A stretch of DNA of 64,000 nucleotides. Origin: a bacterium UBP4_UBA6127 (lineage in GTDB: Bacteria; UBP4; UBA4092). Under the pieces are notes generated by a model. The model made no database searches. It worked only from the letters and a program-made list of their open reading frames with translations, and had not been told where the DNA came from. The DNA lies in contig DIVR01000006.1 in the NCBI GenBank assembly GCA_002428325.1, positions 1,745-65,744 of the forward strand, in the 5' to 3' direction. The position numbers were made by a program, and so were the translations under genes. This document shows, in pieces, positions 24,556 through 33,063 of the stretch. Positions within the stretch are counted from its first letter, which is position 1; each line of letters opens with the position of its first letter.

Positions 24556-25800
24556 ATGAAGAAACCTGTTAAAAGAATTATTATCACCCTGGTGATTATT
24601 GTGATTTGCGGTTTATTGCTCTCCGTAAATCAGATTTTCGGCTCCAAGCGGGATGCGGTCAAAATTACCATTGGAAAAGTGGACAAGGGGCCGGTGGAGC
24701 AGGTGGTCCAAGCCACAGGAATCATTGAGCCGGGTGAAAAAAATAAGGTTCGGGTGGAAGTGGAAGGCAATGTCCTGGAAAAATTGGCGAAAGAAGGGGA
24801 TGTGGTTAAAAAGGGGGATGTCCTTCTGATAGTGGACCAGACGAAACTTAAAAACGAGTTGCTGGATGCTGAAATTAAATTGAAAAGGCTTCAAAATAAT
24901 CTAAAGACCCTGATTGAGACAACGGGTCCTTCCGAGGAATTGAATGCCAAAAATGACTTAGAGAAATCCAAAATATCCCTGGACTATGCCGTCAAAAATC
25001 TGGAAACCATGCGTCGGATGTATAAGGAAGAAATCATTACTCGCCGGCAATTGGAAGAAGCAGAACGAAATCTGGATACTTCAAAATTGGATTATCAGGG
25101 AAGTGAGCAACAGCTGAAATCCCAAAAAGAGAAATTTGCCAAAAGTCTTAGTGAAGCAAAATGGGAGATTGAATTGGCTCAGGCAGACCTTAAAGAAGCT
25201 AAACGAAAACTGGATCAGGCCATTGTCCGGGCCTCTATTACTGGGACCATTGTCGAGGATTTGTTGAAAGAAAAAAGATATGTCGGGTTTGGCGAAGAGA
25301 TTTTTTCCATTGGCGATGTCAGCCGGTTCAATGCCAAGGTTAAAGTGGATGAACTGGATATCAGTAAAGTGAAAATCGGGCAGCCGGCCCTCATCAGCTC
25401 AGAGGCTTTCAAAGATGTGAAATTAGAGTCCCATGTTACGGAGATTGCTTCTCAAGCGACTCGGGAAACCTTTGCCCAAATTGAAGTGACCCTTCAGATT
25501 GACAGTACTCACCAGCGGCCGGTTCGGCCCAACCTTTCTGTTGATGCGGAAATCCAGATCGAAAAATCCGGGAACTTACTCCGGGTTCCGATAGAGGCTG
25601 TTATTAAGAAAGATGGAAAAAATCTGGTATTTGTCATCAATAAGAATCGGGCTCATCGCCGGGAAGTGGCTGTGGGTTCTGCCAATCAGAAATATATCGT
25701 CATTACTAAAGGTCTCAAGGAAGGCGAGCAGGTGGCTCTCAAAAATGCAGACCGGTTAAAAGAAAATTCTTTCGTTGAAAAGGAAAAAACTAAAAAATGA
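24556..25800 (+). CDS. Periplasmic adaptor protein of a MacAB-type ABC exporter
   Basis: The 414-residue protein has one N-terminal membrane segment (RIIITLVIIVICGLLLSVNQIF), a biotinyl-lipoyl-like half (VVQATGIIEPGEKNKVRVEVEGNVLEKLAKEGDVVKKGDVLLIVD), a long coiled-coil hairpin (about 95-215, rich in K, E, L) and the second half of the lipoyl domain (RASITGTIVEDLLKEKRYVGFGEEIFSIGD). This is the HlyD/MacA architecture, linking an inner-membrane transporter to an outer-membrane channel. The matching ATPase and permease are two genes downstream. No TolC-like gene is seen in the window. Confidence 0.9.
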   Translation: MKKPVKRIIITLVIIVICGLLLSVNQIFGSKRDAVKITIGKVDKGPVEQVVQATGIIEPGEKNKVRVEVEGNVLEKLAKEGDVVKKGDVLLIVDQTKLKNELLDAEIKLKRLQNNLKTLIETTGPSEELNAKNDLEKSKISLDYAVKNLETMRRMYKEEIITRRQLEEAERNLDTSKLDYQGSEQQLKSQKEKFAKSLSEAKWEIELAQADLKEAKRKLDQAIVRASITGTIVEDLLKEKRYVGFGEEIFSIGDVSRFNAKVKVDELDISKVKIGQPALISSEAFKDVKLESHVTEIASQATRETFAQIEVTLQIDSTHQRPVRPNLSVDAEIQIEKSGNLLRVPIEAVIKKDGKNLVFVINKNRAHRREVAVGSANQKYIVITKGLKEGEQVALKNADRLKENSFVEKEKTKK

Positions 25801-26669
25801 GAAATACAGGATTAAGGGCACTGGTATTAGTTTTGGCCTTGTTAGTATTAAGTTCTCTAGCGGGAGCGGCCCCTTCAGCCACTCCCATAACCTATGGGTT
25901 TGAATCCAATATTTTCTATCGGACAGACAGCACCGAGATCCTTAATGATTATATGAAAGAACGGTGTTTTCTGGATGTTTACTATCCTGAAGGCATTAAG
26001 AATTTTTCCACGATTATCTGGTTCCATGCCGGGGGGATCGTCTCGGGGAGTAAATTTATTCCCGAACAATTAAAAAATAAAAAAATGGCCGTAGTGGGAG
26101 TGAATTACCGGTTAAGTCCCAAAGCGAAATGTCCTGAATATAATGATGATGCCGCCGCAGCTATTGCCTGGGTCTTCAAAAATATCGAGACTTATGGAGG
26201 AAGCACCCGGCAGATTTATGTATCCGGACATTCGGCCGGGGGGTATCTGACCCTGATGGCAGGTTTGGATAAAAAACTCCTGGCAAAATATGGGGTAGAT
26301 GCCAACCAGATTGCCGGGTTGATTCCATTCAGCGGCCAGGCTATTACTCATTTTACCGTTCGCAAGGAAAAAGGGATTCCTTCGACTCAACCGACGATTG
26401 ATGAATATGCTCCCTTATATTATGTTCGGCCGGATGCTCCTCCCCTGGTATTGATTACCGGAGACCGGGAACTGGAAATGCTGGGCCGATATGAAGAGAA
26501 TGCTTACCTGATGCGAATGATGAAGGTAGCGGGGCATAAAAAGACGACTCTCTATGAGCTCCAGGGTTTTACCCATGGGTCCATGGCTATCCCCTCATTT
26601 ACAATTTTACTGGAACAGGTAACCAAATTATCTGAAGAAATCAATAAGGGTGAGAAAGCTGGAAAATAG
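25797..26669 (+). CDS. Exported alpha/beta hydrolase inserted in the MacAB operon
   Basis: The 290-residue protein has a signal peptide (LRALVLVLALLVLSSLAGAA) and an esterase/lipase core: IIWFHAGGI (about 72-80, the HGG-like oxyanion hole), VSGHSAGGYLT (nucleophile Ser near 145), TGDRELE (Asp near 223) and FTHGS (His near 261). The start codon overlaps the adaptor stop by four bases (ATGA), so it is translated with the exporter. It is likely a periplasmic carboxylesterase, perhaps acting on the exported molecule. Confidence 0.82.
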   Translation: MRNTGLRALVLVLALLVLSSLAGAAPSATPITYGFESNIFYRTDSTEILNDYMKERCFLDVYYPEGIKNFSTIIWFHAGGIVSGSKFIPEQLKNKKMAVVGVNYRLSPKAKCPEYNDDAAAAIAWVFKNIETYGGSTRQIYVSGHSAGGYLTLMAGLDKKLLAKYGVDANQIAGLIPFSGQAITHFTVRKEKGIPSTQPTIDEYAPLYYVRPDAPPLVLITGDRELEMLGRYEENAYLMRMMKVAGHKKTTLYELQGFTHGSMAIPSFTILLEQVTKLSEEINKGEKAGK

Positions 26670-26705
26670 AGTTGGATTTTTTCTTTCCCGGATTCCTGAT
26701 ACCTT

Positions 26706-27410
26706 ATGGTCAAACTGACTGAAATAACAAAAACATATAATATCGGGTCAACGGATGTTGTGGCCCTGGATAATATCTCCTTATCAGTGAAGGAAGGGGA
26801 GTTTGTCTCTATTATGGGGGCTTCAGGGTCAGGAAAATCTACCCTTATGAATATTATCGGCTGCCTGGATTCTTTTAATAAGGGGTCCTATCACATCGAT
26901 AAAATTGAGGTTACCCGGCTCTCGGAAAATGAATTGGCGGATATTCGAAATCAGAAAATTGGATTTGTCTTTCAGAATTTCAATCTTCTATCCAAATATA
27001 CAGCTCGGCAAAATGTGGAACTTCCCATGATTTATGCATCATTATCAACCTCGGAACGCCGGCGGCGGGGACAAGAAGCCCTGCAACGGGTTGGGTTGGA
27101 AAACAGAGCCAAACACCGGCCGAATGAATTATCCGGCGGTGAGCGGCAGCGGGTGGCGATTGCCAGAGCCTTGGTGAACCAACCTTCCATACTTTTAGCG
27201 GATGAACCCACCGGCAATCTGGATTCTTATCGAAGCAAGGAAATCATGGAGATATTTACCCAGCTCAACCAGGAAGGGGCAACTATTATCCTGGTAACCC
27301 ATGAACCTGATATTGCCCGTTATTCCCATCGAATTGTCCAGCTTCTTGATGGACAGATTATCAGTGACCGACCTGTCCCTGAATCTGAAAGACTGGGAGG
27401 CTCCCGATAA
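26706..27410 (+). CDS. MacB-type ABC transporter ATP-binding protein
   Basis: The 234-residue ATPase has Walker A GASGSGKST (about 38-46), the Q-loop FVFQNFNLL, the ABC signature LSGGERQRVAIARAL (about 141-155), Walker B ILLADEPTGNLD and the H-loop VTHEPD. It belongs to the LolD/MacB/FtsE group. The ATP-binding and permease parts, fused in E. coli MacB, are separate genes here, with the permease starting at the next base after the stop. Confidence 0.94.
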   Translation: MVKLTEITKTYNIGSTDVVALDNISLSVKEGEFVSIMGASGSGKSTLMNIIGCLDSFNKGSYHIDKIEVTRLSENELADIRNQKIGFVFQNFNLLSKYTARQNVELPMIYASLSTSERRRRGQEALQRVGLENRAKHRPNELSGGERQRVAIARALVNQPSILLADEPTGNLDSYRSKEIMEIFTQLNQEGATIILVTHEPDIARYSHRIVQLLDGQIISDRPVPESERLGGSR

Positions 27411-28628
27411 ATGGATATTAGAGAAAGCATTCGGATGGCAAGTGTGGATATCCGGGTCAATAAAATGCGTACCTTTTTATCTATGCTGGGAGTCATCATT
27501 GGGATTGCTTCAGTCATTATTATTGTCGCCATCGGCAATGGGCTTAAATTTAAAATCCTGGATCAGTTTTCCGGGCTGGGCGCCAATAGCATCTATATTC
27601 TCAGAAACTGGGACCCTAAAACCCAGCGGTCCGGTGAAATCTCTCTGGACGATTTGGATATGATCCGAGAGGTCCCCGGGGTTACTGATGTAGCTCCCCA
27701 GGCCCAGTGGAATGGAGAGGTTAAATCCACAATAAAATCCATTCCAATGGAAATTCGGGGTGTTACCGAGGATTTCTTCGGGATCACCGGCATGAAAATA
27801 GATAAAGGCAGGTTGTTATCCGATATCGATAACGACTTTCGACAGAGAGTCTGTGTCCTAAAAAGGGAAGCGGCCCTTTCTTTGTTTTCTGTGGAAACAG
27901 GCAAGCGGGCCGTCCTTCCCGATGATGTAGTCGGCAAGAGTATCAATATCAATGGTAATCGTTTTACCGTGATTGGGGTTCTAGGCAAGGAAGAAGCCAG
28001 CATGGGATTCTTCTGGTCTGGACCCAATACCGTTTTTATCCCGGTCAGAGTATTGCTTAGAATGGCCCAGATGGATACCCTTCCATCCATTTCTGTCCAT
28101 GTGCAGGATGTCTCCAAATCAAAGAAAATTGGAGATGAGATTGTAGCCAAACTCAAGGAGAAACATGAGAATAAGGGGGATTACCGGGTCTTGAATCCGG
28201 ATGATATCCAGAAAGAGATTACCACCGCCATGAATATCTTCACCCTGGTGATTGGAGCCATCGGCGCACTTTCTCTTCTGGTTGGCGGTATCGGAATCAT
28301 GAATATCATGCTGGCATCGGTTGCTGAGCGAACCCGGGAAATCGGTATTCGTAAAGCTATCGGCGCCAAACGGAGAGATATTCTCCTGCAATTCCTCGTG
28401 GAAGCCGGCACTATCAGCGGTTTGGGCGGGACTCTTGGCATCCTGCTGGGGATTGCCATGGCGAAATCCATTACAATCCTTTCTACCAATGAAATCCCTT
28501 CAGTGATTTTACCCAGTTCGATTCTTATTGCTTTCCTCTTTTCTGTTTTTGTAGGTATGTTTTTCGGGGTTTACCCCTCTTCCAAGGCTGCTAATATGAA
28601 TCCCATTGAAGCTCTCCGATATGAGTAA
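27411..28628 (+). CDS. MacB-type ABC transporter permease
   Basis: The 405-residue permease has one N-terminal membrane helix (MRTFLSMLGVIIGIASVIIIVAIGNG), a large periplasmic MacB_PCD domain (about 55-245), then three C-terminal helices of the FtsX domain, with ERTREIGIRKAIGAKRRDI between the first two and PSSKAANMNPIEALRYE at the end. This is the mechanotransmitter type of ABC export, working with the adaptor at 24556. Substrate unknown. It closes the Yip1-MacA-hydrolase-MacB operon. Confidence 0.93.
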   Translation: MDIRESIRMASVDIRVNKMRTFLSMLGVIIGIASVIIIVAIGNGLKFKILDQFSGLGANSIYILRNWDPKTQRSGEISLDDLDMIREVPGVTDVAPQAQWNGEVKSTIKSIPMEIRGVTEDFFGITGMKIDKGRLLSDIDNDFRQRVCVLKREAALSLFSVETGKRAVLPDDVVGKSININGNRFTVIGVLGKEEASMGFFWSGPNTVFIPVRVLLRMAQMDTLPSISVHVQDVSKSKKIGDEIVAKLKEKHENKGDYRVLNPDDIQKEITTAMNIFTLVIGAIGALSLLVGGIGIMNIMLASVAERTREIGIRKAIGAKRRDILLQFLVEAGTISGLGGTLGILLGIAMAKSITILSTNEIPSVILPSSILIAFLFSVFVGMFFGVYPSSKAANMNPIEALRYE

Positions 28629-28733
28629 TCGGGTCATTTTTATTTTCTTTTTTGATTTCCGGCTAAACTGATTTCCCCTCTGGTTCATCGGGTCTCTTTT
28701 TCGGAATTATTCCTATTTTGGAACGGTGAGATG

Positions 28734-28780
28734 ACGGAGTAGGTCAGACCCTCTCCGTTACCGCTCCGTTTCTCTTTTTA
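28734..28780 (+). terminator. Candidate terminator after the MacB permease
   Basis: ACGGAG (28734-28739) pairs with CTCCGT (28753-28758), with GGT/ACC inside. A second CTCCGT follows at 28764-28769, so alternative pairing is possible. The downstream TTTCTCTTTTTAT is T-rich. Moderate support only. Confidence 0.5.
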
Positions 28781-28957
28781 TGTTAAGCAGCCTTGTCAAG
28801 GGGATAACTTTATCTTCCAGGAAAGGGTTCTTTCCTTATTCCCTTCCCTGAGGGTTCAATGGTAAACTACATCTTAGGGATACTTAATTATGTAAACTAT
28901 TTAAATTCATGTTATTTTAATTAGTTAAACCCATCCCGATAAAAGAAAACAAGCAGG

Positions 28958-29036
28958 GGGTGGCTGAAGACTCATCGTCAGCGAGGTTGGAGGGTTTGCC
29001 GTCAGAACACAGGCAGCCATCCAGGAAGGAAATAAA
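28958..29036 (+). promoter_or_regulatory. Structured leader of the metYXW operon
   Basis: GGGTGGCTG (28958-28966) can pair with CAGCCATCC (29014-29022), nine base pairs with one G-U. The 3' strand ends exactly where the ribosome site AGGAAGGA (29023-29030) begins. An alternative hairpin uses GCT and GAC (28963-28971) with GTCAGC (28977-28982) and excludes the first helix; TGCC/GGCA forms a further one. Two exclusive folds beside the ribosome site fit a translational switch for methionine genes. The CTCATC...GAGG.TGGAGGG order recalls the 5' half of SAM-I, but the rest is not there. Confidence 0.45.
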
Positions 29037-30332
29037 ATGAAATACAAAGGAATTGAAACTATAGCTGTACATGCCGGACAGGTGCCTGATCCCGTTACCG
29101 GCGCGAGAGCTGTGCCAATTTACCAGACCTCCTCTTATGTATTCAAGAATACGGAACATGCCGCCAATTTATTCGGATTAAAAGAATTAGGGAATATATA
29201 CACCCGGCTGCAGAATCCGACCAATGATGTATTTGAAAAAAGAGTAGCAGCCATTGAAGGTGGGACCGGAGCCCTGGCTACATCCTCCGGAATGGCAGCC
29301 ATCCACCTGGCCTTAATCAATATTACCCGGCCGGGGGATGAGATTGTTTCCGCAAATAATCTTTATGGCGGGACTTACCAGTTATTCCATTATACGTTTC
29401 CCAAATTAGGCAGGAATGTGACCTTTGTGGATTCCACCAAACCGGAAGAATTCAGGAAAGCCATCACTCCGCAGACCAAGGCTATTTATGCCGAAACTGT
29501 AGGCAATCCCAAATTGGATGTGCCTGATTTTGATGCTTTGTCGAAAATTGCCCATGAGGCAGGGATTCCCCTGGTAGTGGATAACACCGTGGGAGTCGGA
29601 TTATGCCGGCCCTTTGATTATGGAGTGGATATTGTGGTGATCTCAGCAACCAAAGCGATTGGCGGACATGGCACCACAATCGGCGGTGTCATTGTCGATT
29701 CCGGGAAATTTAACTGGGATAACGGCAAATTTCCCGAATTAACTGAAGATGACCCCAGTTATCATGGATTAAATTATTGGAAGGCTTTTGGAAATTTCCC
29801 CGGGTTGGGAAATGTGGCTTATATTTTCAAAGCCCGAGTCCATCTGGTTCGGGATTTAGGTCCTTGCCAGTCACCGTTTAATTCTTTTCTACTATTACAG
29901 GGATTAGAGACTCTTCCCCTCCGGCAGTGGAAACATTCCCAGAATGCTTTGGAGATTGCCCATTATTTAAAAGCTCATCCTGCTGTCAGCTGGGTCAATT
30001 ATCCCGGACTGGAAGACCATCCCAGCCATGAGCTGGCCAAGAAATACCTGAAAAAAGGGTTTGGGGCTTTATTAGGGTTTGGTATCAAAGGGGGAATTGA
30101 AGCCGGGAAACGGTTTATCAATTCTGTCGAATTATATTCCCATGTTGCCAATATCCTGGATGCCAAGAGCCTGGTGATTCATCCGGCTTCAACCACTCAT
30201 CAGCAGCTCACTGAAGCAGAACAAGCAGCCACTGGTGTTACTCCTGATTTCATCAGGATGTCAGTCGGTATCGAAGATGCTGAAGACCTGAAAGCGGATT
30301 TGGATCAGGCCCTGAATAAAGCTGTAAAATAG
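29037..30332 (+). CDS. metY: O-acetylhomoserine sulfhydrylase (homocysteine synthase)
   Basis: The 431-residue PLP enzyme of the Cys/Met family starts AVHAGQVPDPVTGARAVPIYQTSSYVF. It has LQNPTNDVFEKRVAAIEGG, SSGMAAIHLAL, and the PLP lysine Lys206 in ISATKAIGGHG. Its length of about 430 residues and the long insert after the PLP lysine favour MetY over cystathionine gamma-synthase (about 390). It makes homocysteine from O-acetylhomoserine and sulfide. MetX, which makes the acetylated substrate, is encoded next. Confidence 0.93.
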   Translation: MKYKGIETIAVHAGQVPDPVTGARAVPIYQTSSYVFKNTEHAANLFGLKELGNIYTRLQNPTNDVFEKRVAAIEGGTGALATSSGMAAIHLALINITRPGDEIVSANNLYGGTYQLFHYTFPKLGRNVTFVDSTKPEEFRKAITPQTKAIYAETVGNPKLDVPDFDALSKIAHEAGIPLVVDNTVGVGLCRPFDYGVDIVVISATKAIGGHGTTIGGVIVDSGKFNWDNGKFPELTEDDPSYHGLNYWKAFGNFPGLGNVAYIFKARVHLVRDLGPCQSPFNSFLLLQGLETLPLRQWKHSQNALEIAHYLKAHPAVSWVNYPGLEDHPSHELAKKYLKKGFGALLGFGIKGGIEAGKRFINSVELYSHVANILDAKSLVIHPASTTHQQLTEAEQAATGVTPDFIRMSVGIEDAEDLKADLDQALNKAVK

Positions 30333-30470
30333 AAATTGATAATCAGGGTCCTGTCTTGCCGGTTTTGGGATGGTGAGTAGAAGCCGGTAGTCTCAGGACA
30401 TTTAAAGCTAATCCCCGCTGATGGGATAGAATGTTAAGTAATGTTATTTTGTAAGCAGGAGAATGAATGC

Positions 30471-31616
30471 ATGGATGAAAAGGCCAATGGCATAGGTACA
30501 GTGGAAACACAGTTTTTTACCTTTGATGAACTATTTCTGGAATTGGGAGAAAAACTGGGTCCGGTCACCCTGGCTTATGAAACCTATGGGACACTGAATA
30601 AGCAGAAGAATAATGCTATTCTCATCCTGCATGCCCTGACCGGTGATGCTCATGTAGCAGGCTGGCATGAAGGGGATAAGAAACCGGGTTGGTGGGATGA
30701 GATGGTCGGCCCGGGCAGAGCCTTTGATACGGATAAATATTTTGTCATATGTTCCAATGTCTTAGGGGGATGTAAAGGTTCTACAGGTCCCGCTTCTTTG
30801 AATCCCAAGACGGGTAAAACCTATGGATTGGAATTTCCCATTATCACCATCGGGGATATTGTGAATGCCCAGGAAAAGCTGATTGACCATTTTGGAATAA
30901 AAAAATTGCTGGCAGTAGCCGGTGGTTCCATGGGAGGCATGCAGGCCCTGGAATGGTTTGTATCCAAACATCCTAAAATCCAGAGTTCCATCGTCATAGC
31001 CACTGCCTATAAGCATTCTCCCCAGCAGATTGCTTTCAATGAAGTGGGGCGGCAAGCCATTATGTCTGACCTGGACTGGATGGAGGGAGATTATTATGGC
31101 AAGGCTGTCCCTTCCAAGGGATTGGCTGTAGCCAGGATGATTGGCCATATCACCTATATGAGTGATATCTCTATGGAACAGAAATTCGGCCGGCAGGTCA
31201 AGACCGAGAAGCAGCCTTTTAAATTTACCGCAGAATTTGAAGTAGAAGGGTATCTCCTTTATCGGGGGGGAGCCTTTGTGAAAAGGTTTGATGCCAATTC
31301 TTATCTTTATATTACCAAGGCCATGGATTTATATGATGCTTCGAGAGGGGAACCTCTTGCCCAGGTCTTTAATGGAATCCAATCCAGGATGATGGCTATT
31401 GCCTTTGAATCAGACTGGCTGTATCCCCCTTATCAAACCCATGAAATTGTGAAAGCCTGCAAGATGGCAGGGGTGAATGCCACCTCCTGTAAAATCGAGT
31501 CTACCTATGGACATGATGCCTTCCTCCTGGAAATTGAGGAAGAATCCCATCTTATCAGGCATTTCTTGAAAAAAGTCTATGAAGAAATACAGGTAACCCA
31601 AGTCTATGAAATCTGA
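30471..31616 (+). CDS. metX: Homoserine O-acetyltransferase
   Basis: The 381-residue alpha/beta-hydrolase-fold enzyme has LAYETYGTLN, the ALTGDAHVAG and GGCKGSTGP blocks, the nucleophile Ser153 in GGSMGGMQALEW and the C-terminal YGHDAFLLE with the catalytic His. It transfers an acetyl group from acetyl-CoA to homoserine. AGGAGA at 30457-30462 fits a start at 30471; a longer frame from 30441 is not needed. It overlaps metW by 11 bases. Confidence 0.94.
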   Translation: MDEKANGIGTVETQFFTFDELFLELGEKLGPVTLAYETYGTLNKQKNNAILILHALTGDAHVAGWHEGDKKPGWWDEMVGPGRAFDTDKYFVICSNVLGGCKGSTGPASLNPKTGKTYGLEFPIITIGDIVNAQEKLIDHFGIKKLLAVAGGSMGGMQALEWFVSKHPKIQSSIVIATAYKHSPQQIAFNEVGRQAIMSDLDWMEGDYYGKAVPSKGLAVARMIGHITYMSDISMEQKFGRQVKTEKQPFKFTAEFEVEGYLLYRGGAFVKRFDANSYLYITKAMDLYDASRGEPLAQVFNGIQSRMMAIAFESDWLYPPYQTHEIVKACKMAGVNATSCKIESTYGHDAFLLEIEEESHLIRHFLKKVYEEIQVTQVYEI

Positions 31617-32196
31617 GAAATTACAGCTTGATTATAAAGTTATCCTCGATATCATCCAGCCTCAATCCACGGTTCTGGATTTAGGCTGTGGGGAAGGGGA
31701 TTTGCTGGCCCTGCTGGTCAAAGAAAATAAGGTCAAAGGACAGGGCATCGAAATCGATGATAATTGTGTTTTTAAGTGTGTGGAAAAAGGGGTCAGTGTG
31801 TATCATGGCGACCTTGATACGGGATTATCTGATTACCAGGATAATTCTTTTGATTATGTGATTCTCAATCAGACTATGCAACAGCTTAGAAAACCGGATG
31901 CCGTCATCAAGGAAGCTTTGAGAGTCGGCCGAAAAGTGATTATCGGTTTTCCCAATTTCTGTTATCTGACATCCAGGCTCCAGATATTTTTTCGTGGCAG
32001 GGTGCCGGTTACCCCTTCCTTGCCTTATGACTGGTATGATACCCCCAACCTGCATTTCTTGAGCATCCGGGATTTTGACCTTTATTGCAGCCGAAGGGGT
32101 GTTAATGTCGAGAAAACTGTTTATCTCTCCAAAAACAACCTTGTGAATATTCTGCCGAATCTATTTGCCCGTAATGCTATTTATGTGATTTCCTGA
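31606..32196 (+). CDS. metW: Methionine biosynthesis protein MetW
   Basis: The 196-residue protein is a class I SAM-dependent methyltransferase fold with the motif VLDLGCGEGDLLALL (about 24-38), then DYVILNQTMQQLRKPDAVIKEALRVGRKVIIGFPNF and LPYDWYDTPNLHFLSIRDF, all typical of MetW. It is usually paired with metX, and MetW is known in other bacteria to assist MetX. Translation begins inside the end of metX, so the two are coupled. Confidence 0.93.
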   Translation: MKSEKLQLDYKVILDIIQPQSTVLDLGCGEGDLLALLVKENKVKGQGIEIDDNCVFKCVEKGVSVYHGDLDTGLSDYQDNSFDYVILNQTMQQLRKPDAVIKEALRVGRKVIIGFPNFCYLTSRLQIFFRGRVPVTPSLPYDWYDTPNLHFLSIRDFDLYCSRRGVNVEKTVYLSKNNLVNILPNLFARNAIYVIS

Positions 32197-32255
32197 TGAC
32201 CCGTTTTCTCCTGTAAAACTGGTAACCTTCATTCCCACCGACTGACCGTCTTCCC

Positions 32256-32277
32256 TGTTTTGACAGCTGTCAAAACA
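32256..32277. promoter_or_regulatory. 22-base perfect palindrome containing the TTTTGACAGCTGTCAAAA core, copy 2
   Basis: The 18-base core at 32258-32275 is identical to the palindrome at 23453-23470, and here it is extended by two further symmetric base pairs on each side. It lies just after metW and well upstream of the TPR operon promoter. It could be an operator or a recombination site; no family is recognised. Confidence 0.5.
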
Positions 32278-32552
32278 TATGAACTGTTTGTTTAAAGATA
32301 TATTATTATCTTCAATAATATCAATAATATTACAAATTATTTCCTTAACGTCTTATGTGCTTCACTGGTCTTGCAGTGAGCTGCCAGATCTCTATTAAAT
32401 AAATGCAGGATACCACAGTTATCTTAATGGCATAGTTACTATAACTAAAGATTTATTATTTGATCTTAAACATGTAATAGAAATAAAGAGGAGCAGAATA
32501 GGCCCATAAAATAATTGGAGGCAAAAAAGGGAACACCCAAGAGGTGAAGGAA

Positions 32553-32681
32553 ATGGGAAGCGAAGAAGCGTTGAGAATTGAATACAGCGATTGGGAAATA
32601 AGTCCCTGGGACGGGATGAAATTAATGAAGGAGTTGGTGGATAAAACCGGAATCCGGAACCCATTAAAAGTATGGATTTAA
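32553..32681 (+). pseudogene. Short ORF resembling the N terminus of an IS1380-like transposase
   Basis: This 42-codon frame reads MGSEEALRIEY then SDWEISPWDGMKLMKELVDK. The pattern of S-W-G-G.x.L..E...-K-x-G is similar to the start of IS1380/DDE_Tnp_1 transposases, where a SPWGG motif precedes a helix and DKTG. GAAGG lies five bases upstream. Nothing that follows resembles the rest of such a transposase, so if the match is right it is a relic. No inverted repeats or target duplications were found. Resemblance is from memory and is weak. Confidence 0.35.
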
Positions 32682-32887
32682 AGTAATGTTTAAACGGATA
32701 AATTTAGGGGTTGAAAATATTTAGTCCTAATCTGGAATGTAGAACTACTTAGCTTCATTCAAAATAAATACTGTTAAAATAAACCAGATAAAATCAGAGA
32801 CTATCTTGTTCATGATAATCTTATAGCCTTCTAACTATAGTAAAGGCAAGAATTCATAAAATAACATAATAATTTTTGTAAAACAGG

Positions 32888-32916
32888 TTGACATGAAACG
32901 GATGTAAGTGTATATT
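32888..32916 (+). promoter_or_regulatory. Strong sigma-70-type promoter of the TPR/exported-protein operon
   Basis: TTGACA (32888-32893), a spacer of exactly 17 bases and TATATT (32911-32916) give near-consensus spacing and hexamers. Transcription would begin near 32923, giving a leader of about 70 bases with GGAGG at 32975-32979 before the ATG at 32993. Confidence 0.8.
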
Positions 32917-32997
32917 GCTATTTGAGTAGCCGATATTGCTGATAGGACTACCAGAATTCACAAAATCGAATTATGGAGGTTCATTAGAAATAATGGA

Positions 32998-33032
32998 GAC
33001 AAGACAAGACAAGACAAGACAAGACAAGACAA
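32998..33032 (+). repeat. Seven tandem copies of GACAA directly after a start codon
   Basis: Seven perfect copies of the pentamer GACAA occupy 32998-33032, starting five bases after the ATG at 32993. With seven copies that frame runs into TAA at 33068-33070. One fewer copy (or two more) joins the ATG to the downstream TPR gene. Short-unit repeats of this kind at the 5' end of a gene are the usual basis of slipped-strand phase variation. Confidence 0.95.
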
Positions 33033-33063
33033 GCTCCTTCTTTGGAAACTGTTCTGTTGTTGG

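Larger units (their letters stand above)
32197..32992 (+). other. Intergenic region of about 800 bases upstream of the phase-variable operon
   Basis: This AT-rich stretch has a 22-base palindrome at 32256-32277, a transposase-like relic at 32553-32681 and a strong promoter at 32888-32916. It looks like a junction of old insertion events. The remainder has no recognisable feature. Confidence 0.6.

Noticed and set aside
28958..29036. SAM-I riboswitch call for the metY leader
   Set aside because: Only the 5' half resembles the consensus. The 3' segment with GGTGC and the P1 partner are missing, so only an unassigned structured leader is reported.
32419..32664. Minus-strand frame of 81 codons near 32.5 kb
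   Set aside because: No ribosome site or recognisable domain; the transposase-like plus-strand frame explains part of it better.
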